Positions 9,520 through 21,246 of a stretch of DNA of 64,000 bases are shown piece after piece. Positions within the stretch are counted from its first letter, which is position 1; every line of letters begins with the position of its first letter. Under the pieces are notes generated by a model. That model ran no database searches, was not told where the DNA came from, and was given only the letters and a program-made list of their open reading frames with translations. Source of the DNA: Eimeria necatrix (Eukaryota; Apicomplexa; Conoidasida; Eucoccidiorida; Eimeriidae); contig NW_013651762.1 in assembly GCF_000499385.1 (NCBI RefSeq), positions 1 through 64,000 on the forward strand, in the 5' to 3' direction. Both the position numbers and the translations under genes were made by a program.

Positions 9520-11754
9520 CTTGTCTGTTCGTCAAATAAACGTGCCCGCGGCTGCCGCGACTGAACCAAAGCCGCCGCTCAAACACTGAATTATGTATAT
9601 ACAGCCCTTCAACAGGTTTAACAAATCGAATTAAAATAAGTATAAAGGAAGGGAATTTCCGCAGCCGGCGCCGCGTCGCTCTGGACTCCACTGGAGCAGA
9701 AGGCTCGCTAGGTGCCCTGACCACTGTTGCAACAGCCGCCCTAAAGAATGTGACTACCACTAAATACTTCGCAATCAAAGTTAATTAAGCAAACCTGGGA
9801 AGATAGTAAGCTGAATTGGCACAACCAGGCTTAGTTCAGAAGCGGCTGCTGGTGGAGCCAGTTCTTGTCGATTCCGCACAGTGGTTGTACTGTTGAGCGA
9901 GAGCGAGTCACACCTAGAATGACCCCCGTAAGTGGTTACTATCTATGCATTCCACTGAGATTGCCTTTTTAGTGTATTTAGTCCTACTGAATTTGAATAT
10001 GCTATTATTTCTCCTCCTCGCTGCCTCACTAGTGGTCAGAATGTGCAAGCCCTGCTAGTACAGAGCCATGCCACCTGCTTTTCCTCCGTTTTGCTCTTTG
10101 TACGCATTTCTCGTTCTTTTTACAGTACGTTTTAGCTAATGGTTCGGACAGGAAGCTTATGCTGAGCCCTTATCAATGCTTTAAGTCTCCCGGTCATGAT
10201 TTACCTGGCGCTCCTCCACACAAACTTCTCCCCACGAACGGTCCCTTACACACCGAGCAATTCATTGCCAGTGAGCACAATACTCTACTATTGGCTCAGA
10301 TCTAATCGCTTGCTCTTCCTGTCCTAGGCAAAGCTCCACTACACCACATTGCGAAAATGTGTTCGGTAACCGGAGGGAGGGCATGTACTATGTCCGTCCT
10401 AAAGCTTCGTACATCTAAAGAAGAAGTGACACCTTATAGGCCTTTCATTTCGACAAGTGTTTCCCAACACTCGCTTTTCTATGATTGCCCCAGTCCTGTC
10501 GACCCCCGCTCTTACCTAGCCAGCTGTTTCCGCCCAGGACATATACTTGCGTGTACTGCTCTCTCCCTTTTATAAACAGTCAGCTGAAAGTGCGTAATAG
10601 CAGTGCACACTTCAGAGAAATGTCAGCCGTAAAGCTGGACATGTCTAAAGGCCAAACGTATGCCTCCGCCTTCGTAGGCCCAGGCAAAGAAGAATACAAA
10701 GTGGTTGCGGCCGAGATCTGCTGCTCCTGTAAAACAAGAAAATACCGAGCTTGAGTGTCCCGCATTCCTTTTCTACAAAAGTTTATGCGTCTGGCTAAGT
10801 CGTTTAACACAGAGAATGCCCACAGTGGAAGGCTTCAGTGCACGCTGGGGTTCTAGAGTCCGTGTGTGCTGGTGAAGCAGCTCACAAAAATTTGATCACC
10901 ATACTACTGTCACCGTCAATTGTAGTGTATAAAAATGATATAAATGCCATCTTCACTGCGAAGCTCAGGACACAGGACTGATGGCCTAGCCTCCTGCCTC
11001 GGCCTCGCCTTGCATCTCCAGCCCCAAGAAAATCGAAGTAATAGATTCCATCATCTCGCATCCACAAATCGATCTGAATCCCTTAAGATACGGAGAGATC
11101 CCTCGGGGGATGCGGAATAAGGTCCAATGATTAGGCTGCGGGACAAGGTCCAATGATCAGGCGGGAATGAAGCTACGGCAGACTGCTCTAATCATTTTTA
11201 TGTCGCCGGCGGATGACCCGAAACATACGATGCCATGAGGACGCTTTGCTATGGTTGCTGTAGGGATCATCGAGCTTGGTGCAGCTTTCCTGCTGCTTCT
11301 GTAGGTAGGCAATGATGACCACAGAAGCACAACGCAGAAGCAGTGCACAGTGTCTGAGTTGGTACCTGGCCCTCATGCAGCACCAACTTGTTTGCTTTCG
11401 TGCTGTCTGCATCTATGTCTGCCTTCGTTTGTGTCTCTCGCTAGATGCGGCAAGGGAAGGAGCACTGTCGGTAAGCATGCCTTACAGACTCCGTCCCTTC
11501 TTCCCCGTCGTCGGAAGACGCCCTTACAAGACCCGACATGGTTGTCTTGGTACAGTCCTCAGATCCTTCCTCGTCCCTTTGTGTTATCCATCTATACACA
11601 TGCATGTGCATCTGGACATAAAGTTTCGAGCTTAGGTACGGCGGCTGGTGTGCATCCAGGCTTCAAAGCGCAGAGCTGTGTTATCGTCAGGCTGCCTTCA
11701 GTTGTTTCCTCTTTAACACAACAAATCCTCGCGGTATCATCATGGCAGCACTAA
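9520..11754. other. Long region without a recognised gene
   Basis: Contains only short ORFs on both strands (for example 10357-10575 +, 10485-10754 +, 10580-10810 -, 11350-11754 +). None shows a family motif or a convincing splice partner. It presumably includes the 5' flank of the secreted protein and the 3' flank of the kinase. A divergent multi-exon gene cannot be excluded. Confidence 0.4.
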
Positions 11755-13737
11755 TTACGGTCGCAGCAAAAACAGCAGTGTTGTGGTGGCGTGCCTATGC
11801 TGGAGTGCCTCTTGCGCTGTGAGGCGTTTCTCCTGGTCGACCTCCAGTAACGCCGATACAAACTCGATTCCCAAACTCGAGGGCATGCTCGGACCAGCAA
11901 AGTAGCTGTAGACAAGACGCATGCACAAACCCAAACATAGCCCACCCTGTAGCTTCAGCTTCTGCATAAAACACTAGGCAACTGGACTGCGAGCGCCGAC
12001 GGCTATGCTTCGTGCGGGGTGCAGAACGCAATGAACGCGTTATGTACAGTTCAGCTGACACACTTGACTTCGTTGTGGAGAATGCTTTTGCACACATGGA
12101 GAGAAGAGGGCCCTTGAAAGGGGTACCGCCCGTACAGCATGACGAACACAAGCACTCCCAGCGACCACATGTCCGCAGGGAAGGAATAGGAACGCCGGAG
12201 CATTTCGGGTGACAAGTAGTGGGGGGAGCCACATATCTGCATTAAGTGCAGGAATCCATACTCTAACACTGTATCTGAGCCTCGCGGCCTACAGGATGTT
12301 GCAAAAGGTGGCGTGCAGGTGGAGTGCACTCATAAAACATGAGTGTCGAAGTTCAACGCGCGTTTTAATCAACACTTGAGGCATTTGACTACAATGCGGC
12401 AAAAATGCAAGCCCCTTTTGCTCTCTCCACATTCATGCTCTGTAGAAGGAGCAGCTGAATGTTAATATCTGTATATGCAAGTGCCAAATGTGCGTGGTTC
12501 TTCGAAGCGCAGTCTGCCACGAAAGGCTCAAAGCTCCCTTAGCTGGCTGTGCGCCATGTCAGGTAGTGTTGTTATTTTCAATTCCCTACCTTTCGTAAAG
12601 GCGCAGAGGGATTAACTATGGCCGATATGCCGAAGTCAAGAAGAATGAGGCGCGCACTTTTGTCTTTGGTCTCAAACATGAAGTTTTCTGCCTTAATATC
12701 TCTGTGCATTATGTTCCGGGAATGTAGGTAAGCCAGCGCATCGAGCATTTGCCTGCAGGTCCACAAAGACGACAAGCTACTGTTACCAACTACTGTTACC
12801 AGTAGTGGCAGCCCGCAAGCGTATGGTGTGCAGTGCAGGGAAACGCGCGTATCGATCAACGACAATATCACTTCCAGCACAACGCCATTAACAGCATGCC
12901 ATCGTAAACGATTCATTGCCCCACACCTGCAAAGAGAAGCGGCTGAAGCCTCATCAAGAAACTTCCTTTCGTAAATATGCTTGCCCAGTCCATTTCCCTC
13001 GCATTTCTCAAGTACGCAGTAAAAGTTTTGGTTGTCCTCATAATAGTCATGCAACTTGACTATATTTCGGTGGTCCGCTGCGGAGAGAATGGCTACCTGA
13101 AATGGTTGCAGGCCACAGCACAACACTCCGCACACTCTTAGGTGGTCAATACACTCATATGTACATGAAGAAAGAAATCCAGCATACTATTGCCCACCTA
13201 TATGCAAACAGCTACATAGTTTTAGAGCATTATGTTTCCTTCTAGGCTGTAAGATTCAAAAGCGAACGGCTTGCTGAGACGTCGAAATCATCTCTCGCTA
13301 TCCACTGACCTCGCTCATGAACCGCAACCGGCTAACAGCCTCTTTCCGAGTGCCTCTGCGTTGATGTAATATCTTTACCGCATAGTGTCGACCTGAGGAA
13401 GTGTCTACGCAGTCGTTAACCTGGGAAGAAGAACGAAACGCACCAAACGAGCGTAAAACATACCGACGTGCTACGCGCTCGGCGCGTCTATAGCAGCTCC
13501 ATGAGCAATAGCGTCAGACCCCGCAGCTGCTGCAACAAGAGCAGCTTCTGGACATGTGCCTACTTTGCCGAAGGACCCGACGCCGATGGGCTTGCCTATG
13601 ACAAACCTCTTTGACTTCGCCATGTTTGAGTCAACAGGGGAAAAACAGCTCAATAGTGAGCGAAGACGAACGCGCTTCTTTGCCGACGGGTGGGTTGCCC
13701 TCACTGAGGGGTCTTCGTTGGATGTAACGAGACCCAT
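11755..13737 (-). CDS. CDPK/CAMK-like Ser/Thr protein kinase without EF-hands
   Basis: Six exons on the minus strand: 13737-13564, 13420-13310, 13096-12927, 12752-12590, 12236-12064 and 11905-11755. All have GT-AG introns with matching phases, giving 313 residues. Kinase landmarks are complete: glycine loop GVGSFGK (52-58), AVK lysine K74, alpha-C glutamate E95, HRDIKAEN with D170 and N175, DFG at 191-193, and SPE at 215-217. The family is closest to CDPK/CAMK kinases ([12 protein letters not shown] activation segment, [16 protein letters not shown] near the end). The protein starts MGLVTS, matching an N-myristoylation signal (G2, S6), so membrane attachment is possible. It stops just after the kinase domain, so no calcium-binding domain is encoded. 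An internal start at M39 would remove the myristoylation site. Proline of the usual KPEN is alanine. Confidence 0.85.
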
Positions 13738-15447
13738 GCTTTCTGCGGCCTTTTCCAGCAGCGACTATCGTTAGGACACAAAGGCGTCCAAGACCACAAG
13801 GTACACACCTTCTTGTAATTGGTAGTTTATGATGCTGTTAGAGAAACAGCAAAAAAGAACCATTTGTTAGCGAAAATGCAGCACCAACACTCCTCATAAC
13901 TTGTGCTGTGCCAAAGACAGAGGTTTAGGTTCTGTCCAGTAAGGTTAGAAGCGCCCATAAACGAGAAGGAAAAACAGCTTTCTGTTTGGGCACACACTAC
14001 CTTTCCAAGACTCGAGCCCACTTTGCACTCTCAGTCTAAATCCCATCGTTAAGGAACAGCAGACGTGAAAAAGAGTTCCGGTGGGCTCCGTTCAGACGCT
14101 GCAGTATATGCTACAGTATCCGTCGCCGGTGACCTTGTAGAAACTGCTTCATTCACAAAATAACTGCGCATTGCATACAGCACTCATGCTAAGTCCGACA
14201 GATTTGTGAGGCAAAGAATATACCGACCAACTGTAGGAGTAGAGATCCAATGTGGAGACTCTCCAAAGGCAACTGCCGATTTGGTTTCCACAGGACCACA
14301 TGCGCCCACACCGATTGATTCCCCCAAGCAGTCGAGAACAAAAAGCGAAGCACGGTCCTCAGCTCGAGCAAATGATCCTCGCTAATTACGAATATAGATT
14401 CCCGTTCCTTGAATATACCGTTATCTTGGGAAAGAAACCAGTTCTGGCGATGCGCATTGCAGACGAGAGACTAGGGCTCGCTGCCCACACACGCCCAATT
14501 ATTGCACTAAACGCGCTTACACCTTGACGCCATGGGGCAAAACGATGGTCCAATTCGTGCCTACACTTCGGGATCTTGAAACAAGTTCAAACATCCACTT
14601 TAATATTTGACTTGCATGCACTCCAAGTACCGCTCAGCTGCCGTCATTGGAACAGTGGTCACTGGTGCTTCACGCTGCATGGCAAGCGGGGTCACCCCAT
14701 GCATGAGGGGACTTAAACAATCAACAAATCAGTTTTATTTTTAAAAACCCAATGTCTCTCCTGCTGCAGCGTCTAATTAGAGTGAAGTAGCGCGCATAAC
14801 ACACGAAATAGCAACCGCTTGTGGCTCGATCACTAGCCCTCATTCGCCGGCACACGATCACACGTCTCGCAGCATCTGTGTAAACGCTAACATCACAGGA
14901 AAGCGTTGCATTTGTCCAAGGACAAGAACAGTTCCATCACCTCGTGGTAGTGAATCACAGGCAGCGTGAGAACTTGGACCGCTCCCCTCCAGGGCCACTC
15001 TCAGCAGCGCGTTGCTACAGATTCTCCATTCATCTGGGATATCGTTCTGTAGCCCGAAGGGTTTTACAGCAAACTCGCCCTCTAGCCAAAAGGGCGGGAT
15101 TCTACTCATTCTACTCATCTTCTAATTACGTGCTTGCACAACACACCGCTCACCCACGAGGCAGATTTACTGCCAGTGGGCAAAGACAGCGCGGTTTGAC
15201 GCTGAAGAAGTGGATTTTAGTGCATTCGCTTACGCGTCCTAATCGGCAGGGCAACAGTTATCTGAAACCTACGCAAGAAGGCGGCATGAAACAACATGCG
15301 CCTGGTGGAGCAACTGCCAGCATAGTGGAGGACCTAACTCGTTTCCGTTCTGGCCTCTTGTAGGTTCTGACAAACTGCGAGATTCTCTACATGACCTTTC
15401 CCTGGATGTTTCTCCAGGTAGTCGCTGCATGCCCAGAAGCCACTTGT
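13738..15447. other. No gene recognised between kinase and RNase H2A
   Basis: Short ORFs on both strands (14252-14527 +, 14944-15363 +, 14858-15118 -). The minus ORF at 14858-15118 has a non-repetitive, protein-like composition but no family I can name and no confirmed splice partners. The kinase 5' flank and the RNase H2A 3' UTR must lie here. Confidence 0.4.
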
Positions 15448-18415
15448 TTAGAGGCGAGAAGCGGCAGTTATTAACTCAATTCTGTTTCGCACAAAGAACT
15501 TCGGTCTATCAATGACTGCCCCTGACTTCGGTTTCAGCTGAAAGAAGCTTGTTATCCGGCTTTGCTTTGCGGATGGAGTTTCGCCCTCCTGCCCTTCTTC
15601 ATCCTCAACTTCTTCATACCTAAAAATCAAGAAAAGAATAAAGCGGTGGGTCACTGGACTATAATACGACGGCTTTCAAGCGGCTTGACGTAACGCATTA
15701 CAAACTATTTGTGCAACTGCATGTGTTTAATGAGCCGTAACGCAAATCTCCAGCAAAACATAGAGTGCTGCTTGTCAGGTTCATCATTTCCTTGAGTGCT
15801 TCTGTCATGAGCGTCACTTGCTGCACAGTACTCCCTGAGCTGAAACCAAGATGTGATATTTCCTGGGTATTCTGTTCGGGACAGATAGGCCCTTGTGTAG
15901 CGGACACTTCGGTTTTGTGCTGTTGGCGAAGCTGTTTGTTCTTTGATCCCTCATTCGTTTATTACTCGCACTCGTCTGTCGTACACCTGTTTACTTCACT
16001 TGTGCACATCCTTGTCTGCCTCATCCCTGTTTGGCTCTTGATTATGTGATCCTCACCAAACTGTTGGCATCCCCTCCTTCTCAAACAGTTCTTTCGCTGT
16101 TTGCCAACTCCATCGGACTAACTCAGGGAAGCCGAAGACAGGGTCCATGTACTCCTTGAGAAATGTGATTGTCACCCGGTCTGCGAGACCAGCAGAAACA
16201 GAAGCTACTCAGTGCTCATGATATATTTTACACTTAGTACCTGGAAGAAATGGAAGAGAAAAACTGGATCCGCAGTTAAGTACAGCTGTGCACCCCCAGG
16301 GTAGCCGGTTCCGTAGACAGTCTCTTTGGCCACTTCTGGCTCGTCCTCAGATGCCTCAACCGGTGAGTTTTCAGCAACGGCAGCTGCATTCTCGCGCTTA
16401 GGCCGCTTGCTTTGCTGCAGTCGCTGCTCCTGCTGCAAGTTCTGCAGCTGCTGTAGCTGCAGTTGCTTGAGGCGTTTGTTGGGCCGCACTGGGGAAGGCC
16501 ACAAACGAAGGGCTCTGTCGCGGGTGACCTTCGCAAGAATTGAAGCAGCACTGACAACAGGAAAAAGCGAGTCCGCCTTCTCCCTCACCTGTCCACAGGC
16601 CGCAGCAGGCAGCAGCCCTTTGACACTGTTACTGTGCTCCGCTTTCATGTGCTGGATATCTGGACCAACTTACAAAACAACCCACACGCTACAGGCTTCG
16701 CTAGGTGCCATTGTGCTGGGGCAAGGTGATACGATGATAGCCGTGACTTGCTGTTAAAACACGTGATGAAGATACAATGCTGAAGTGAATGCGAAGAGAG
16801 AAAGGCGCGACAGAACGCACTGTAATCTTCACTGAGGGGAACATGCGCTGCAGCTTCTTTTCGTATAGGTCTGCCTTGCCCACAGTGTCCACGAACACCT
16901 GAAGCCTCAAACACACCGCCCTGGCATGAGACAATGAAGACATAGTTTTGGGCCCCTTCAGCATCAAGATGCGCTTGTGAAACAAATTTCTGCTCCCTGT
17001 CCCTCGAAGTTAAACATGCATACGATTATACTAGTGTATTCTGATACTGGAGGTGTTCCACGTCGAAAGATCTCTGATACTGTGGCCCTCTCTACAGCTT
17101 TTGGCCAGGTGTGTACGCTTGCTTTCCTGTATTCGTATGACTAACAAAATTGGGCATCCTAGATAAAGTTAGCTCTGCGCTTATATAGGTTGCAGATCAA
17201 TAGCAGAGGATGCCGGGTGTCTTTCTACCTGTGTAACCCGCACGCCCTCCTTGCACACCGCCGCGATGAGGTCCGCCGCAGCGTCATGTGAAATGTCATT
17301 CAGGCTCACTTTTCGCCTGAAGATAAAATAAAGCTTGGACCCTAAACTGAAAGCATTTTAAGCTGAATTCCAGCTGGTACCCGTTTCCCCCTATAAAATG
17401 CGTATGTGTGAGTGGCCGACTTGCGTAGCATTTTCGCGCTGATCTCCTGAGGAGAGATTGAGTGAATTCTCCACCTGCGCATTTCAGAAATGTAAACTAG
17501 ACTAAGCGGAGATACATTGGGCGAACAGCACACAAGGGCCTTCCGATTTCCAATTCTAGATGTGTGCTGCAATGTCTTGGCTCCGCGTAGTCGCGCTGCC
17601 GACTATGTTCGTTTTAAGATGCCACGTCCTCATATCCGCTCATGTTTTTCGTTTTGGAAAAAGGAACCAGCAAGTACAGCTACGCTATTGGGGCAAAACG
17701 CAAGTGAGGGGGATAATAATTTAGCCACAGGTACCCGAAGGCATCCTTTTGCTTCATAAAAGCCTCAAACGCCGCCTCCCGCTGTTCCTCCGTCAGCTTC
17801 TTTGAATCTACACGCAAAACCAAAAGCACATGAGCTAAATGCTGATGTTTCACAAAATAGGAACGGCGCCTGTGCCCCGAAAGGACACGTGCAGCCAGAA
17901 GCAGCAGCTGCACGCAAACAATCTCGCCAATACCATGCATTTAGCGTGTGCTGTAGCTACCTTAAGGCGCCCAGAGACCGAACGACCACCCATAACACTT
18001 TTAAACAGCACCAACAACGGAAGAGTAGCTACAGCAGGGCTAGTCTCACCGTCAACCTTCATGGCTTTGAGATTTTCTAGTTCGTCTGGCGGACAGTAAA
18101 AGCACGCGTACACCATCGCCCCCAGAACGCAACCTCTTCCAGCCTCGTCTATGCCTAAGGAATATATGGAGAAGAAGTGACGGTGAGCCAAAGTCAACGT
18201 TGATAAATAAACAGGTGCAGAGGTACATAAATGAATGACTAATTTTGGTACGACGACGGGGAATGCTGCCACGAGAGTGACAGGCGCGGGGATTATAACA
18301 CCATGAGCAGGCATATCAGGCTTGAGATGAAATAAAAGAACAGACGGCTCCTACCGAGGAAGACCTCCTTGCCTCCACAGGCAGTAAAGTTCGACTCATA
18401 ATTCCCCTCAAACAT
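15448..18415 (-). CDS. RNASEH2A: Ribonuclease H2 catalytic subunit A, with C-terminal PIP-box
   Basis: Removes ribonucleotides and RNA/DNA hybrids from nuclear DNA. Nine minus-strand exons: 18415-18355, 18154-18050, 17807-17735, 17474-17421, 17316-17229, 16898-16821, 16588-16294, 16180-16057 and 15619-15448. All junctions are GT-AG and in phase, giving 349 residues. Family motifs appear in order: GIDEAGRG (D23, E24), [24 protein letters not shown] (D131), [21 protein letters not shown] (D159), GTGYPGD and VRWSWQTAK. The four catalytic acidic residues are therefore intact. A Q/K-rich insertion lies between TRDRALRLW and GTGYPGD. The C-terminal tail contains QSRITSFF (residues 312-319), which fits the PCNA-interacting consensus Qxx(I/L/M)xxFF. 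In animals that motif is on subunit B. The gene is divergent from the PLP-enzyme gene at 19143. Confidence 0.93.
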
Positions 18416-19142
18416 ATTCGGGCTCAGTTCTCACGTCAGATAGGCAGCAAAAGGGTCGCAGTGGTCTGAATAATATCCATCAAATGCCTACACACGTATG
18501 CGCAGACACGTAAACACACAGAGCATCGTATGCAGCGCAACCGGGCCCCACACTTCACAGACCTCAAAAAGTCCCCCTGTAGGAAACACCTGACAGATAC
18601 CCGACACCCATGCCAGTATGAGGCCTGCCTGCCTGGTGAGTCCTGCAGGGTCTAAACCTGCCTGGGAGATACAGGGATAGGAAGTGGTCAGTGGCTTTCG
18701 CTGTTACTAGTGCTGCCTGGGCAAAGAAGGTGGCGATAGAGTTAGGAGAAAAGACAGCAAGGGGCCAAACAATGATGCGACGCCGCTCATGAAGTTTGAT
18801 TATGGAAAAAAAGCAAGTAAATGGTAAATCGATGACCCGGAGACAAACGTGAAAAACAACAACCCCACCAAACAGTCTCTAGGGCCGCCATTCGTCGTAG
18901 CTCTACTTAGGACCGTCGGCCGCTTAGACTTCGGCGACTGCATTTCCATAAGCTTCCAGTTTAAGAGTCCTAATTCATATTTTGAAGACAGTTGAATATG
19001 GTTTTTTTCATTTCCTCGACAAGAGGGCACATATGGCAGCATTGGGCTCTCTGGCGAGACTAGAGCATTTGTATCCAGTCGTGTCTTCAGTGCTCTTGTT
19101 ATCTTCCCCCACCTTCCTTGTTTTGAACAAGACAAAGAGAAA
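18416..19142. promoter_or_regulatory. Intergenic space between two divergent genes
   Basis: This 727-bp stretch separates the start of the RNase H2A gene (-) from the start of the PLP-enzyme ORF (+), so both promoters should lie here. I recognise no specific element. Short ORFs inside show no motif. Confidence 0.45.
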
Positions 19143-21246
19143 GTGACAGCAGCCCAGAGGCCGCAGGGCCGATTTTATCTGTTCCGAGCTTCCTCCCTTT
19201 CCGTGAGGCCTCAATGTCCCGTATGTCTGCGGCGAGTTTTGGGCAGGTTCTGCCTTCGGTCTTCGGAATTGACTCACACTGAGTCCATCAATATGGTAAC
19301 CGCGGCAATTAAGCGTAGTATGCCTCCTCATCAAACCAGACTCCACGCTCCCCTATGCCCGACAAGGAGCCGCAGAGTGCTGCTTTGCGGTAGTGATGCT
19401 TTTGTTAATATTGAACTCAAGAGGGCCACACTGCTGCTGGCCCTCCCGGGAACTCCCTACGCAGCCATCCGCACCATAGCGAGAGGCTCGCGCTTGTTAG
19501 GGGTGGAGTCCAATCTCCTTAGGCTGCTGAGGTCTGCTGCTGCGTCCTCAACGACAACTTCCCCTCTTTTCAGGCAAGACCCTCACAAAGGCGACCCAGA
19601 TACTGGCACTCCCAGCAAGACGTCAAACAACGCGTCAAACAAAGATACCGCCGGCCCGTCCGCCGAGGATCTCACCCGCTTTAGGGCTAGAGCCTGGAAG
19701 GACCTGAGGAATCTGCTACGCTTGAGCCACTTCTATGCCTTTTCACCGGCCGAGTCAGAAGTAAAAGCACAGACTGAAACAGCAGCAGGAGATGCGCCTC
19801 TGCTGCCTGAGGGAGTAGAATTGGCGGTGACGATGATGCTAACCTCCCGCACGCTTCCAGAAATACTGGCGGCTTTGGGTCTGCCACAGCGTTCGCCAGA
19901 GGCATCTGAGGCCTCTTCAGCAGCAGAAGAAACGCCTTGCTACGAGCCTAGTTCTGCGACAGAAAAGAATGGCAGCCTTTCCTCCCTCAACCTCTTGATG
20001 CTCGCTGAGCCTCTTCTGCCTTCACCAGCCATTTGCAGCAGCCCACCAGCGACACCACCGGCGCAGGAGGGATCGCACGACCAGCAGCTGCAGCGGCAAG
20101 CACTTGACCAAAACTTAAGTGGCGTACCAGAGTCACAACTTCAAGGATCCTCTAGCAACTGTGCTGGCAACGCCAGAGCCGCCACCACTTCCACTGCAAG
20201 TATCCGGTGGTGCAACGTCTTGCTGCTCCCCCACCACGGCCGTGCCAAGCCCAGTGTGAAATCGACGGACTGGGCGTTGGAACGGCAAAGCTTGTTGAGA
20301 GAGGCTCAGCTAGCGTCGGCAGAGATTGGTAGGCCCATTGAGGAGGTTATCCTTGAGAACGAAGGGTCTCTCCTTGAAGGTACGAACACTTTGGATGGTA
20401 CACTCAGCGCTTGAGCCACACGCCGCTGCGGGTGTTCCTGGTGCTGCGGCTGCTGTGCGGTGGTGTTGCTGCTCTTGCAGGTGCTGTTACCGCGTGCTTT
20501 CCTTTTGAGCAGAGCCTCTCCCGCAGCAGTTACTATTGTTCATGTAGCTTCTGTGGCGTTTGTTTTTGGTGTCTCCAGGGTGTAGCAGTAATCTTCTGGT
20601 GTACTCGACAGCTCGAGGCTGTGTGCTGACAGCTCCAGACTCTCTTTGCCTCCCAGGATCTACAAGAGGCTTGGTTATTAGGGCACTAGCAGCTGAAGGG
20701 ATAGACACCGTGTACGAGACACCCAAATGGGAGCGAAGGGAAACAGAGCGCTGGGAGGCAGCCTGGATTTCCTCCGCCAGCAGACTTTTGCTGCCTGTTC
20801 GGTCCATGTTAAGGCCATGGCAGCAGCAGCAGCACGGGAAACAGCAGCAGCACGAGCAACAGCAGCAGCACGAGCAACAGCAAAAGCACGAGCAACAGCA
20901 AAAGCAGCACGAACAGCAGCAGCACCGGCCGCAGGCCGCCTGGATAGTCCAACGGTCTCCCTCGAGTATGAACACCCGCGTATTCTGGCTGCAAATGCTC
21001 GACTCAACACCCCAGGATGATCCCATAGGACACAAGCAAAAGCAGCAGCAGCTAGAGCAGCAACAGCTAGAGCAGCAGCCCCAGCATAGCCTTCACGTGC
21101 CGTGTAGCGAGCAGCCGTTGGGAAGGGGCGCTGTTGCAGAGTTCGAAGAGACCCTTTTTGATGTCGGTCCTCAGTCCCTTGCAGCTCGGGCCGCAGAGTG
21201 GACGAAGAAGCTAGCGGAAGCAGAGGCAGAACCTGTCTTCCCCTGA
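19143..21246 (+). CDS. Class IV PLP-dependent enzyme, aminodeoxychorismate lyase-like
   Basis: Two exons, 19143-20379 and 20579-21246, joined in phase 1 (GT-AG), give 634 residues. The fold-type IV family covers branched-chain and D-amino-acid aminotransferases and 4-amino-4-deoxychorismate lyase (PabC, which makes p-aminobenzoate for folate). Supporting segments are PYAAIRTIARGSRLLGVESNLLRL near residues 106-130, VKSTDWALERQ carrying the presumed PLP lysine K373, EEVILENEGSLLEG immediately before the junction, CSSNLLVY after it, LCLPGSTRGLVIRAL, and AWISSASRLLLPV. The pattern resembles plant lyase-like proteins, and a lyase role would suit a folate-making coccidian, but the substrate is an inference. 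A CAG-encoded Q/H/E/K-rich stretch is inserted after the last family motif. The true start could be a later methionine. Confidence 0.75.
20818..20935 (+). repeat. CAG-type repeat in the C-terminal part of the PLP enzyme
   Basis: Units of the type CAGCAGCAGCACGAGCAA repeat several times and encode QQQHEQ and QQKHEQ blocks. Opposite-strand and other-frame ORFs (cysteine-, leucine- or alanine-rich) over this region are shadows of the repeat. Confidence 0.8.

Noticed and set aside
10357..10810. Overlapping small ORFs on both strands
   Set aside because: They are short, mutually overlapping and without motif or splice partners. Not enough to call a gene.
20487..21035. Minus-strand cysteine/serine-rich ORF
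   Set aside because: It is the complement of CAG-type repeats in the PLP enzyme exon. Homopolymeric composition and overlap with a motif-bearing plus-strand exon mark it as a shadow.
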